This document shows positions 8,273 through 20,837 of a stretch of DNA of 64,000 nt, piece after piece. How positions within the stretch are numbered: position 1 is the stretch's first letter; each line of letters starts with the position of its first letter. The position numbers were made by a program, and so were the translations under genes. Origin of the DNA: Sphingomonas melonis (GTDB lineage: Bacteria > Pseudomonadota > Alphaproteobacteria > Sphingomonadales > Sphingomonadaceae). The notes beneath the pieces were generated by a model, which worked only from the letters and a program-made list of their open reading frames with translations, searched no databases and had not been told where the DNA came from. Location: contig NZ_JACCBY010000001.1 in NCBI RefSeq assembly GCF_013409985.1, positions 558,001 through 622,000 on the forward strand, written 5' to 3'.

Positions 8273-10681
8273 TCACGCGACCGGGCTCTGCGGCGCGGCG
8301 GTCGGCGCCGACAGCATCCGCACCTCGTAGATGTCGACCTCACCGCGCTTGCCGGTGAAGACCACCTTCGCCGCGCCCTTGCCCTGTTCGCCGGCGGAGC
8401 GCAGCGGATAGTCGATCGCGACGAACGCCTCCTGCGGCTGGGCGTCGCGCGTATCGGTGGCGAGCGGCGTACCGTCGACGCTGATCGCCAGCTCGCGATT
8501 GCCGACGTCGCGGCCCCAATAGACGACGCGCAGCACCGCCGGCCCCGGCCGCCGTTGCAGCGTAAGCGCGATCGTCTCGCCGGCGCGCAGCTTGCGCGCG
8601 GCGCGGCCGTGCAGCTGCACCGTTTCGGGCTTGCTGGCGGCGAAGCCGTGATCGCGCTCGGGCTGCATCTCGCCGAGATAGGCGACGTCGGCGGTCCGCC
8701 GGGCGAGCGCCTGCCGTTCCTGTTGCGCGCGGAGATAGTCGGGCTTGGCGGTCGCCCACGATGACGAGGTGAAGGTCGGGAAATAGACCGCGGTGCGCCG
8801 GTCGTATTGCGCGTAGAACGGGCTGAGCTGGAGCGGTTCGCCTAGCGCCGAGCGGGCGGCGAAGCGGTGCGGGCCGTCCGCGGTGCGCAGCGCGGCGGTG
8901 GCCGGGCCGTCGACGGTGAGCGCGGGGCCGAGCCCGTCGAATGCCTCCGCCGCGGCGCCCATGTCGGCGGCGAGCACGAGCGGGCCGTGCGTGAAGGCAA
9001 CCATCGTCGGATCGTCCGGCGTCGGCTCGGCGCGGAGCTGCATCGGCAGCACGACGTGGATACGGTCGCCCGCCCGCCAGCGCCGGTCGAGCACCGCATA
9101 GCCGTCGCGCATCGCGACGGGCGCGGGCGTGCCGTTGAGTTCGACGGTCGCGCCCTGCGCCCAGCCGGGGATGCGCAGCGCGATCGGCTGCGCCGAACGC
9201 CCGGCGCGGCGGATCGTCAGCGTCGCCTCGCCCTCGGTCGGCATGCGCGTGTCGAGATCGAGCGCCAGCCCCTGCCAGTCGAGGCTGCTCGGGATGTAGA
9301 GGTTGACGTAGAGCGTCCCCGCCTTGCCCGCGTCATGCCAGTAGATCGAGTCGGCATGCTTGGCGTGGCTCTCCATCCCCGACCCGACGCAGCACCAGAA
9401 GCTTTCCTCCGCGGTCGAATAGCTGCGCCGCGCGCCTGCCGACAGCGGCATGAAATAGACGAACTGGCCGGTGTCGGGCCGCTGGTGCGCGAGGATATGG
9501 TTGAGCTGGACGCGTTCGTAGAAGTCGAACCACTGTGCCTTCGGCTCCCAGGCATAGAGATGCCGGGTGAGCTTCAGCATGTTGTAGCTGTTGCACGCCT
9601 CGCACGTCGCCTCGGTGACGCGCTTCGACAATTGGTCGGGCTGGCCGAAATGCTCGCGCTCCGAATTGCCGCCGATGACATAGCTGTGATGATGCGTGAC
9701 GCGGTCGTGGAAGAAGCGCGCGGCGTCGGCATGCGCGGGATCGCCGGTCAGTTCGTACAGGCGGGCGAGGCCGATCAGCTTGGGGATCTGCGTATTGGCA
9801 TGCAGCCCGGCGAGCTGGTCGCGCCCGGCGGTGAGCGGGTCGAGCACCGCCTTGTGGCGGATCTTCTGCGCCATCCGCAGCCAGCGCGCGTCGCCGGTCA
9901 GCGCATAGGTCTCGGCATAGGTTTCGTTCAGCCCGCCATGTTCGGCGCGCAGCACCTGCTGCATCTGCGCATCGCTGAGCGGCTCGAACACCCCCGCCAG
10001 ATAGCCGGCGAGGCCGATCGCGATCGGCAGCGCGCGCGGATTGCCGGCGAGCATATGCGCGTCGAGCAGCCCGGCATGGACCTTGTGCCACGTGTACAGC
10101 GGCACCCAGCCGCCGTTGAGATCGAAGCCGCCGGTGCGGATGTCGCCGCGGCGCACCTCCTCGAACACGACCTTGCCGTCGACCGTCTTGCCGTCGCGCT
10201 CGACGGTGGTGCCGCCGCAATAGCCGTCGCCATGCGCCGCCTGGATGCGCGCCATCTCGGCCAGCGCATGGTCGAGCGTCGCGGCGACATCGCGATCACC
10301 GGTATTGGCGACGACCAGCGCGCAGGCGGACAGCCAGTGGCCAAGCGAATGCCCCGCGATCCCCTGCGCCTCCCAGCCGGCATAGACCGGCTTGGGCGCG
10401 GGCAGCCTGGCGGAGACGTAGAAATTGTGGAGCAGCCGCTCGGGATCGAGCGACAGCAGGTAGCGGCGGTTGGCGGCAAAGGCGTCGGCGAAATGCGACG
10501 GCTTGAGGTGGACGTGGCGCATCGGCACCGGCTCGACCCGGGTCATCCGGTCGGTCGGCAGCGCCGCGGCGAACGCCGGCCCGGCAAAGACGAGTGCGCT
10601 GGCACCGGCGAGCAGGGTACGGCGGGTGACGCCGCAATGGCCGGTGCTGCCCAGCCGGCCCGTCACGTTGTTTCGACCCAT
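8273..10681 (-). CDS. GH127 beta-L-arabinofuranosidase-like enzyme (DUF1680 family), Tat-type signal
   Basis: The protein has about 802 residues, starting with a twin-arginine-like signal (VTRRTLLAGASALVFAG). The alpha/alpha-barrel carries the GH127 signatures: TEATCEACNSYNML (Glu about 357, Cys about 360) and FWCCVGSGMES (Cys about 430-431). In characterised members, one Cys is the nucleophile and the cluster binds zinc. C-terminal beta-sandwich regions follow. ATG at 10681 is preceded by GAGGGG; TTG at 10699 is an alternative. The gene is divergent from the GH2 enzyme and is followed within 6 bases by the GH30 gene. The family removes beta-L-arabinofuranose, fitting arabinose-capped plant glycans. 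GH146-like variants are not excluded. Confidence 0.87.
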   Translation of the reverse strand: MGRNNVTGRLGSTGHCGVTRRTLLAGASALVFAGPAFAAALPTDRMTRVEPVPMRHVHLKPSHFADAFAANRRYLLSLDPERLLHNFYVSARLPAPKPVYAGWEAQGIAGHSLGHWLSACALVVANTGDRDVAATLDHALAEMARIQAAHGDGYCGGTTVERDGKTVDGKVVFEEVRRGDIRTGGFDLNGGWVPLYTWHKVHAGLLDAHMLAGNPRALPIAIGLAGYLAGVFEPLSDAQMQQVLRAEHGGLNETYAETYALTGDARWLRMAQKIRHKAVLDPLTAGRDQLAGLHANTQIPKLIGLARLYELTGDPAHADAARFFHDRVTHHHSYVIGGNSEREHFGQPDQLSKRVTEATCEACNSYNMLKLTRHLYAWEPKAQWFDFYERVQLNHILAHQRPDTGQFVYFMPLSAGARRSYSTAEESFWCCVGSGMESHAKHADSIYWHDAGKAGTLYVNLYIPSSLDWQGLALDLDTRMPTEGEATLTIRRAGRSAQPIALRIPGWAQGATVELNGTPAPVAMRDGYAVLDRRWRAGDRIHVVLPMQLRAEPTPDDPTMVAFTHGPLVLAADMGAAAEAFDGLGPALTVDGPATAALRTADGPHRFAARSALGEPLQLSPFYAQYDRRTAVYFPTFTSSSWATAKPDYLRAQQERQALARRTADVAYLGEMQPERDHGFAASKPETVQLHGRAARKLRAGETIALTLQRRPGPAVLRVVYWGRDVGNRELAISVDGTPLATDTRDAQPQEAFVAIDYPLRSAGEQGKGAAKVVFTGKRGEVDIYEVRMLSAPTAAPQSPVA

Positions 10682-14099
<3,418 letters not shown>

Positions 14100-14100
<1 letters not shown>

Positions 14101-14403
14101 GCCGGATCGACATTCAAGCTTCGGAGATAACGCGGGCCCCGACAGGGCAAGGCTATCGTGTGGACGTTCGCTTGAGTCCGTCGCCTCCCAATCCCACCCC
14201 GTCACCCCGGACTCGTTCCGGGGTCCACCGGGCCACGAGGGAATGGTAGCCCATCATGCCTTTCTCCTCGCCGCAGAGTGGACCCCGGAACGAGTCCGGG
14301 GTGACGGGTACCAGGAGGACGCCGACACGAGCCTCATCACCGGAGCCATAGGCGATAGCCCTCCCCCTAGAGGGGAGGAATTGGGCTGAATGTCGATCCG
14401 GCC
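14100..14403. mobile_element. MITE-like element, copy 1 (17-bp terminal inverted repeats, TA target duplication)
   Basis: The left end GGCCGGATCGACATTCA (14100-14116) is the exact reverse complement of the right end (14387-14403). The element is flanked by TA on both sides (14098-14099 and 14404-14405). It has no plausible coding sequence. The interior has a long inverted pair, about 14199-14228 with 14279-14309, based on CGTCACCCCGGAC. A second copy lies at 63530-63831. TA duplication plus short inverted ends is typical of IS630/Tc1-mariner-derived non-autonomous elements; the mobilising transposase is not in the window. Confidence 0.8.
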
Positions 14404-14494
14404 TAAGACGGCCCGGTCGCCCGACGGGCGGCGGGGGCAGGGCGCTCCCGCCGCCTGCCGCCTGCCGCCCGCCGCTTGCCGCCTGCGGTGGGCG

Positions 14495-16939
14495 TCAGAA
14501 GCGCACGCGCACCGTGCCGCCATAGGTGCGCGGATTGCCGGGATAGCCCTGGATGATGCCGGTCGACTTCGTGTAGCCGAGCAGGTTGATGTAATAGGCC
14601 TTGTCGAACAGGTTCTCGACCCAGAGCTGCATCTCGAGCCGCTCGTTGTCGAGCAGTACGCCGGCCCGCGCGCTGGCGAGCGCATAGGCGGGGATCTCCG
14701 CCGAGGGATCGAGCGTGATCGTCGTATTCTGCTTCGAGCGCCAGTTGACGTCGATCAGGCCATAGGCCTTGGTCGTGGCGTCGAGCCGCTGCGTATAGTC
14801 GACGGTCAGGTCGCTGGTCCATGCCGGCGCCCATGCCACCTGCCGCCCGGTCAGGTCGCAGGTCACCCGGTCGGTCACCTGTCCCGGACAGACCGAATTG
14901 GGGAAGGAGGAATAGGTCGCCTTGTCATAGGCGATGAACCCCTTGGTGTGCAGGCCCGGCACCAGCCACGTCTCATTCTCCAGCTCGATGCCGCGCGAGG
15001 TCAGCGAGCCGACGTTGGCGAGGAACTTCAGCGCGGTATTGCCGACGCCGACCGACTGGTTCGCCTGATAATTGCGCACCTTGGTATGGAAGGCGGTGAG
15101 GTTGAGCAGGATGCGGTGGTCGAGGAAGGTCGACTTGATCCCCGCCTCGAAATTGTCGGCGGTCTCGCCCTTCACCGTCTGGCCGGTGCCGGGCGGCAGG
15201 TCGGGGCCGGCGTTGAACGGCAACAGATTGAACCCGGCCGATTTGTTGCCGCGCGCATATTTGCCGTAGACGAACACGTCCGGCGTCACGCGGTAATTGG
15301 CGCCGATCTCGCCCGACAGTGCGCTGTCCTTCAGGCTGGTGTCGACATGGCCGAGCTGCGCATTCGCACCGGCGCCGGACAGCGCGGTGATCTGTGCGGC
15401 AGTGAGCTTGCCGGGATTGGCCGCGACGACGCCGTCGTAGAGCTGGCTGCGGCGTTCCCACGTCTGGCGCAGCCCGATGTCGATGGCCAGCCGGCGCGCC
15501 TCGTCCGGATGCCAGGTCACGTTGCCGAACAGCGCGTCGGTGTCGGTGTGGAAGATCGCCTGGCTGCGGATGCCGAAGCCGGTGACCGCGGCGGCATAGC
15601 CGCCCTTGCCCCAGGCGCGCGTGCCGACGATCGGAAAGGCGGTCGTCGACGGATTGCCCGCCCACAGGTGATATTGCGTGCCGAAGCGGATGCGCGAATC
15701 CACCTGCAGGCGCTGGCGGCTGAGGAAGCCGCCGAAGGTCGCCTCGATCGGCTGCTCGCGCGGCGTCGCCCAGCGCAATTCCTGCGAGAACTGCTTTTCG
15801 ACATTGCACGAGCCATAGTCGCTGATCGCGTCGAGCTGCGTGTAGTCATTGTCGTTGTTGGTGAAGCAGCTCCAGCGCTGCCAGCCGGTGATCGACGTGA
15901 ACGTGCCGAGGTCGGCGGGCGACCAGTCGATCTGGCCGCTGGCGCTGTCGAGGCTGGTGCGCGCGTCGAGCCGGCCGTCGATGTTGATATAGCGGTCGCG
16001 CGCGTTGCTGGTCAGCAGGGTATAGCCGGCATCGGCCATCCGCTTCTGCAACGCCGCCGGATTGTAGACCGACAGGATCACCGGCGAGATGGTCGGGAAG
16101 AACTGGCGCGCATGCGTGCCGATCAGCCGGATCGCGAGATTCTCGGTCGGCGTCGCGAGCAACTGGCCGCGCACGCCGATGCCCTGCCGCGCATTCTGAT
16201 ACTGGTTGTTGTACAGGTTCTTATACGTGCCGTCGCGGTCGCTGTAGAAGCTCGACAGGCGGATCGCGAGCTTATCGGCGATCAGCGGGCCGGTGACGCT
16301 GCCCTTCACCTCGGTGAAGCCGAAATTGCCGGTGCTCGCCTCGGCCGAGCCGCCGAGCGTGAAGCTGGGCTTGAGCGTGTTGATCAGCACCGCGCCGGCG
16401 GTGGTGTTCTTGCCGAACAGCGTCCCCTGCGGGCCGCGCAGCACTTCCACATCGGCGAGGTCGTTGAAATCGTTCGACACCATGCCCTGGCGGCCGGTGT
16501 AGACGCCATCGACGAACACGCCGACCGAACCGTCGATGCCGTCGGTGTTGAAGCCGTTGTTGCCGATGCCGCGGATGCCGAGGTTGAGCTGCTTCGGATT
16601 GGTCAGATAGACCGAGAAGGCGGGCAGCTTGAACTGGAAATTGGTGAAATTGGTGAGGTTCTGACGGGTCAGGGTCGAGGCGCCGATGACGGTGATCGGG
16701 ATCGGCACGCGCTGCGCATTTTCGCTGGTCTTGCGCGCGACGACGGTGATCTCGCGATCCTCGCCCTCCTCCGCCGGAGCAGGCGCGGCGGCTGTGGCGG
16801 CGGTGGCGTCGGGCGTGCCGGGGTTGTCTGGTGTCGCGGTCTGCGCCAGCGCCGGCGTCGCGGCGAGCAGGGCCGAGCTTGCCAGCCAGGCAAGCGTCAT
16901 CCGGCGACGGAGCGTCGCCTCGCGGTCGATCGTCATCAT
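14495..16939 (-). CDS. TonB-dependent receptor
   Basis: This outer-membrane receptor of about 814 residues has a signal peptide (MTLAWLASSALLAATPALAQ), an Ala/Pro-rich linker and a REITVVARKTSENAQRVPI segment entering the plug. The plug contains VEVLRGPQGTLFGKNTTAGA, a hallmark of these receptors. The remainder is a 22-strand-type barrel ending in VRVRF, with the usual terminal Phe. ATG at 16939 follows AGGGGG; the longer ORF start at 16975 lacks a ribosome site. It lies 67 bp downstream of phoD on the same strand, so phosphate-ester or other substrate uptake linked to PhoD is possible, but the ligand is unknown. It differs from the receptor at the left edge. Confidence 0.93.
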   Translation of the reverse strand: MMTIDREATLRRRMTLAWLASSALLAATPALAQTATPDNPGTPDATAATAAAPAPAEEGEDREITVVARKTSENAQRVPIPITVIGASTLTRQNLTNFTNFQFKLPAFSVYLTNPKQLNLGIRGIGNNGFNTDGIDGSVGVFVDGVYTGRQGMVSNDFNDLADVEVLRGPQGTLFGKNTTAGAVLINTLKPSFTLGGSAEASTGNFGFTEVKGSVTGPLIADKLAIRLSSFYSDRDGTYKNLYNNQYQNARQGIGVRGQLLATPTENLAIRLIGTHARQFFPTISPVILSVYNPAALQKRMADAGYTLLTSNARDRYINIDGRLDARTSLDSASGQIDWSPADLGTFTSITGWQRWSCFTNNDNDYTQLDAISDYGSCNVEKQFSQELRWATPREQPIEATFGGFLSRQRLQVDSRIRFGTQYHLWAGNPSTTAFPIVGTRAWGKGGYAAAVTGFGIRSQAIFHTDTDALFGNVTWHPDEARRLAIDIGLRQTWERRSQLYDGVVAANPGKLTAAQITALSGAGANAQLGHVDTSLKDSALSGEIGANYRVTPDVFVYGKYARGNKSAGFNLLPFNAGPDLPPGTGQTVKGETADNFEAGIKSTFLDHRILLNLTAFHTKVRNYQANQSVGVGNTALKFLANVGSLTSRGIELENETWLVPGLHTKGFIAYDKATYSSFPNSVCPGQVTDRVTCDLTGRQVAWAPAWTSDLTVDYTQRLDATTKAYGLIDVNWRSKQNTTITLDPSAEIPAYALASARAGVLLDNERLEMQLWVENLFDKAYYINLLGYTKSTGIIQGYPGNPRTYGGTVRVRF

Positions 16940-17006
16940 TGTTCCCCCTGAACGTATCCGGCGGGGGCTAGCCACGCTTCGTTACGCGGCTGTTACATTT
17001 GCGACA

Positions 17007-18584
17007 TCAACTGCGCTGTTCGCGGATGCCGGGGCGGCCGGGTTCGAGCGTGAAGCGGACGAGGTCGCGGATGCCCGATTGCGGATCGCGCGCGTCGTGC
17101 AGCCCGCGGAAGGTGACGCGGCCTTCCTTGGCGGTGAGCTCGACCAGTCCGTAGCCGCGCACCTCGTTCTCGGCGAAGACGAGGCCGTTCGCCGCCGCCT
17201 GCTGCTTGAAGCTGGCGTCGTGGAACAGGGAGGTGATCGATCCGCCGACGAATTCCGCCGCGATCGGCGCGGCATCGGGCTGCGCGGGGTCGTGCACGTC
17301 GGCGGCGGCGAAGGCGTGGATGTCGCCGCCGAGCGCCACCGGGTTGGACGTGCGCGCCTCGACCCAGCGGCGGTAGATGCGGTCGCGCGCGGCGGGGAAG
17401 CCCGACCAATTGTCGGCGGAGAATTGCACCCCGCGCTCGGGATGTTCGGCGTCGATCCGCCCCTGCTGGTGCATCAGCGTCTGCTGCGCGAGCAGATTCC
17501 ATTGCGCGCGGCTGTCGCCCAGCGCCTGCATCAGCCAGGCCTCCTGCGCGTCGCCGAGCATCGTCCGGGCCGGGGAGTAGAGATCGGGGCAGGGCTCGAT
17601 CAGCGTGCGATAGCGCGCGTGCGCCGCGACCAGTCCCGGCGGCTGGCAGGCGCGCGCGCCGCGATACTGGCGGTCGTCGACGATCTGGAATTGCGCGAGC
17701 CGGCCCCAGTCGAGCGTATGATAGATGCGCATCGCCGGCCCCAGCGGCGGCGCGGCGCGCACCGGCTGATGCTCATACCATGCCTGATAGGCGGCGGCGC
17801 GGCGCAGCAGGAAGACGGCGGGGTCGGTGTTGTTCTGGTCGAGCGCGTTGGCGTAATCGTTGGCGACCTCGTGATCGTCCCAGGTCAGCACCCAGGGCGC
17901 GGCATGGTGCGCCGCCTGCAACAGCGGATCGCTCTTGTAGGTGGCGTAGCGGACGCGATAGCCGCCGAGGTCCTTGGGCTCCGGATTCTGGTGCAGGCGC
18001 ACGGCGTCCTTGGCGGTCGGCGCGCCCTCGTAGATATAGTCGCCCAGGAACAGGACGAAATCGGGGTCTTCGGCGACGAGATGCCGATAGGCGGCGTAGA
18101 AGCCCGATTCGTATTTCTGGCACGAGCCATAGGCCAGCCGCAGCCGGTCGACCGGCGCGCCGGTCGCCGGCGCGGTGCGGGTGCGGCCGACCGGGCTGGT
18201 CTCGCCGGCGACGAGGAAGCGGTAGATATAGCGCGCGGCGGGGCGCAGCCCGCGCACGTCGACATGGACGCTATGCCCCCAGCGCGGCTCGGCGCGTGCC
18301 TCGCCCTCGCGCACGACATGCGCGAAGCGTTCGTCGGTGGCGACCTGCCAGCGCACCGGCACCGCGACCGGCGGCATGCCGCCGGCGGCGTCGAGCGGCT
18401 GCGGCGCGAGCCGCGTCCACAGGATCACCGAGTCCGGCAGCGGATCGCCCGAGGCGACGCCGAGCGTGAACAGCCCGGCCGGCAGCCGCTCGACGCCGCG
18501 CGCCGCCACCGACAGCAGCGCGGCGGACCCGCCGATCAGCGCGCGCCGGGTCAGCACCGGCGCGGCAAGGGTCTTCTCAACCAT
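17007..18584 (-). CDS. phoD: PhoD-like alkaline phosphatase/phosphodiesterase, Tat-exported
   Basis: The protein has about 525 residues with a twin-arginine signal (LTRRALIGGSAALLSVAARG). An N-terminal fibronectin-like PhoD_N domain (about 38-130) precedes the metallophosphoesterase core. Core motifs are VLFLGDYIYEG, LTWDDHEVANDYA and VALGGDIHAF, which bind the Fe/Ca cluster in this family. ATG at 18584 is chosen because upstream sequence is low-quality coding and the Tat signal begins just after. PhoD hydrolyses phosphate monoesters and diesters in the periplasm. It is probably transcribed with, or just ahead of, the TonB receptor. Phosphate control is plausible, but no convincing Pho box was found. 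Confidence 0.9.
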   Translation of the reverse strand: MVEKTLAAPVLTRRALIGGSAALLSVAARGVERLPAGLFTLGVASGDPLPDSVILWTRLAPQPLDAAGGMPPVAVPVRWQVATDERFAHVVREGEARAEPRWGHSVHVDVRGLRPAARYIYRFLVAGETSPVGRTRTAPATGAPVDRLRLAYGSCQKYESGFYAAYRHLVAEDPDFVLFLGDYIYEGAPTAKDAVRLHQNPEPKDLGGYRVRYATYKSDPLLQAAHHAAPWVLTWDDHEVANDYANALDQNNTDPAVFLLRRAAAYQAWYEHQPVRAAPPLGPAMRIYHTLDWGRLAQFQIVDDRQYRGARACQPPGLVAAHARYRTLIEPCPDLYSPARTMLGDAQEAWLMQALGDSRAQWNLLAQQTLMHQQGRIDAEHPERGVQFSADNWSGFPAARDRIYRRWVEARTSNPVALGGDIHAFAAADVHDPAQPDAAPIAAEFVGGSITSLFHDASFKQQAAANGLVFAENEVRGYGLVELTAKEGRVTFRGLHDARDPQSGIRDLVRFTLEPGRPGIREQRS

Positions 18585-18660
18585 GATAACGTCCCGCATG
18601 ACCGCGATATCGGTCAGCGGTGCGCGGGTAAGATGACAGTGTGATGACCGCCGGGGCGGC

Positions 18661-19422
18661 TCAGCCCGCCGGCTTGAGCTGCGCGGAGTCGATATGCCAG
18701 CGCAACTGGCCGGCGCTGGCGCCGTCGACGGCGTTGACGCGGCGGACGACATAGCGACCGCGGAAACGCTGATGGCGGCCGTCGTCGAGCGTCGCGTCGA
18801 CGGTGACCGGCACCGGCTGGTAGGACGATCCCGCACCGGCGTCGCCCGGCGGCAGCGCGCCGATCGTCACCCGCGTCGTGCGGGTATGCGCGAACCCCTG
18901 TTCGAAGGCGGCGCGGGTCTGGCCGGGGCGGCCGTCGTCGCCCCATTGCCGCCAGGCGGTGTCATAGTCGCGCGCGTCGAGCGCGGCATAATAGCGCTGC
19001 ACCACCGCGGCGGCGGCCGCCGCGCTCTTGGGCGAGGGCGTGCAGCCGGCCATCGGGGCGCCCTTGCCGTCGAACAGCGCGCAGCTGCGCGCGATCTCGT
19101 CCTCGATCATCGCGCAACTGTTGGCGACGTTGCACGGCGGATGCGTCGCCGGCGAGACGTCGCGGCAGATCGCAACGCGGCGGGCCGCCGCCGCGGCGCC
19201 GATGTCGGCGGCGCACGACCGCGGCCCGGTGGCACGCGGCGTGTCGGTCGCGACCGGGCGGTCGGCGGCGGGCGTCGCCACCGGCGTGGCTGGCGCGGGC
19301 GCAGGCTCGGTGACGGTGCCGGCCGTATTGGCCGCGACGGGCTCGGCACGCCTATCCGCTCCGCCGCACGCCGCGAGCAGCAGCGGCGCGCACCAAAGTA
19401 GCCCGTTCCGTATCGTCGTCAT
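18661..19422 (-). CDS. Putative lipoprotein with C-terminal NTF2-like domain
   Basis: This 253-residue protein starts with a lipoprotein signal, LLLAACGG, with the lipidated Cys at about 19. A long Ala/Pro/Thr linker and a Cys-containing middle part follow (SCAADI, ICRDVS, CNVANSCAMIEDEIARSCALF). A C-terminal region (AAVVQRYYAALDARDYDTAW ... RYVVRRVNAVDG) resembles small NTF2-like or SnoaL-like domains of unknown role. The start ATG has GGAGG about 10 bases upstream. It follows phoD on the opposite side of a 76-bp gap and may be cotranscribed with it. No enzymatic residues are recognised; function unknown. Confidence 0.7.
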   Translation of the reverse strand: MTTIRNGLLWCAPLLLAACGGADRRAEPVAANTAGTVTEPAPAPATPVATPAADRPVATDTPRATGPRSCAADIGAAAAARRVAICRDVSPATHPPCNVANSCAMIEDEIARSCALFDGKGAPMAGCTPSPKSAAAAAAVVQRYYAALDARDYDTAWRQWGDDGRPGQTRAAFEQGFAHTRTTRVTIGALPPGDAGAGSSYQPVPVTVDATLDDGRHQRFRGRYVVRRVNAVDGASAGQLRWHIDSAQLKPAG

Positions 19423-19586
19423 GCGCCGTCTGCCTCCACAGCCATCGGTCGGTCCCGCGCCGCCGGCCTCTTACGTCACTGCCGCCGCGCGTTTTCGGCC
19501 CGTCTACAGCCTCTTGGCCCGACGCGTGACGAAAAGTTCATGGGCACGCCATCACCGGGACAGCGATCCGCGTGCATGAAGGCAGC

Positions 19587-20336
19587 ATGGCATCGCAACG
19601 CTCCCGATCGCTGCGGTGGCGGCTCGCCTGGATCACCGGGATCGCCGGTGGCGTGCTGCTGGTGCTCGTCGGCATCGCCGCAAGTGCCGGCTTCTTCGAC
19701 CGCGATGCCGCGCATCTGTTCGAACCGCAGGGCGCGCGGCGGACGCTCGGGGTGCTCTACGTCTCCGGCGACATGGGGATGCATTATGGCCCCAACCCGC
19801 ATACCGTGCGCGCGCTCACCGGGCAGGGCTTCCCGGTCCTCGCGCTGAGTTCGCCGGTGCTGTTCGGCCTGCGCCGCACCCGCGCGGAGGTCGACCGGAT
19901 CATCGCCGACGGCGTACGCCGCGCGCTCGCCGACACGGGCGCGGCGCGGCTGATGCTGATCGGCCAATCCTATGGCGCCGACGTGTTGCAGACCGGCCTC
20001 GCCGATTTGCCGATCGCGCTGCGTGGCCATGTCGCAGGGGTGGTGCTGGTCGTGCCGGGCGAGACGGTGTTCTTCCGCGCCGATCCCTCGGGCCTCGTCT
20101 ATCGCGGCACGCCGGACAGCGAGAGCCGCGACACCGTCGGCCGGCTCGGCTGGACGCGGCTCACCTGCATCTATGGCGCGGCGGAGACGGACAGCGCCTG
20201 CCCGACCTTGCGCGGCGGGCGCGCGACGGTGGTGGCGATGCCGGGCGGCCATTATCTCAACGACGATCGCGCCGGCCTGTTCGGCCATATCCTGGCGGCG
20301 ATTCGCCACGCCGCGCCAGAGGCTTTTACACGATGA
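19587..20336 (+). CDS. AcvB/VirJ-like alpha/beta-hydrolase
   Basis: The protein has about 249 residues with one N-terminal membrane or signal segment (WRLAWITGIAGGVLLVLVGI). The hydrolase core contains VLYVSGDMGMH near the start, the nucleophile elbow LIGQSYGADV, and MPGGHYLND carrying the likely catalytic His. The layout matches the VirJ/AcvB domain. In Agrobacterium and Rhizobium, AcvB/AtvA is a periplasmic hydrolase of lysyl-phosphatidylglycerol encoded with the synthase LpiA. The synthase homologue MprF is two genes downstream here, strongly supporting the same function (inference). ATG at 19587 has GAAGG upstream; GTG at 19572 is an alternative. It is shorter than the ~450-residue AcvB, with a single VirJ domain. 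Confidence 0.82.
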   Translation: MASQRSRSLRWRLAWITGIAGGVLLVLVGIAASAGFFDRDAAHLFEPQGARRTLGVLYVSGDMGMHYGPNPHTVRALTGQGFPVLALSSPVLFGLRRTRAEVDRIIADGVRRALADTGAARLMLIGQSYGADVLQTGLADLPIALRGHVAGVVLVVPGETVFFRADPSGLVYRGTPDSESRDTVGRLGWTRLTCIYGAAETDSACPTLRGGRATVVAMPGGHYLNDDRAGLFGHILAAIRHAAPEAFTR

Positions 20337-20405
20337 TTCGTCACCTTGCTGCGGCTCCGGGACGTGCGCGCCGTCTATGATCGTAAGATGGTGGGGATTA
20401 CAATC

Positions 20406-20837
20406 ATGACGATGACGCGATTCACGGCGGTACTGGCCGGGATGCTGGCGGTCGCGGCGGGGACGTCGGCGGCGCAGGCCACGGCGCGTCCCGGCGCGCC
20501 GGCGGTGATCGGCCGTTGGGCCAATCCGCGTGGCACGCTGGCGGTGCAGACCGGCCGCTGCGCCGATGGCGCCTTGTGTGGCCAGATCGTCTGGGCCAGC
20601 CCGCAGGCGCGTGCCGAGGCGCGCAGCGCCGGCCTGCCCGATCTGGTCGGCACGCAATTGCTGCGCGGCTATCGCCGCAACAAGGCCGGCGCGTGGGAGG
20701 GCAAGATGTTCGTCCCCGACATGGGCCGCACCTTCTCCTCGCGCATCCATCAGACCTCGCCGCATACGCTCACCATCACCGGCTGCGTCGTCGGCAGCTT
20801 CCTGTGCAAATCGCAGGTCTGGCACCGGGTGGCGTGA
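20406..20837 (+). CDS. DUF2147-family secreted protein
   Basis: This 143-residue protein has a signal peptide (MTMTRFTAVLAGMLAVAAGT) and the compact DUF2147 fold: GRWANPRGTLAVQTG, CADGALCGQIVW, and a C-terminal ITGCVVGSFLCKSQVWHRV. Four Cys residues could form two disulphides in the periplasm. Members occur widely in Gram-negative bacteria and have no established activity. It lies between the AcvB/VirJ-like hydrolase and mprF, and its stop overlaps the mprF GTG by 4 bases, so it is translationally coupled to mprF. A role in envelope lipid handling is only suggested by that context. ATG at 20388 is an alternative start. Confidence 0.8.
   Translation: MTMTRFTAVLAGMLAVAAGTSAAQATARPGAPAVIGRWANPRGTLAVQTGRCADGALCGQIVWASPQARAEARSAGLPDLVGTQLLRGYRRNKAGAWEGKMFVPDMGRTFSSRIHQTSPHTLTITGCVVGSFLCKSQVWHRVA

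Noticed and set aside
14390..16951. 853-codon + strand reading frame opposite the TonB receptor
   Set aside because: It begins in the MITE and runs antisense to a clear receptor, with no recognised domain.
16979..17006. Possible Pho box (CTGTTAC-type 7-mers with 4-base gaps) between phoD and the TonB receptor
   Set aside because: The repeats match the consensus poorly and read in the wrong direction for the downstream receptor.
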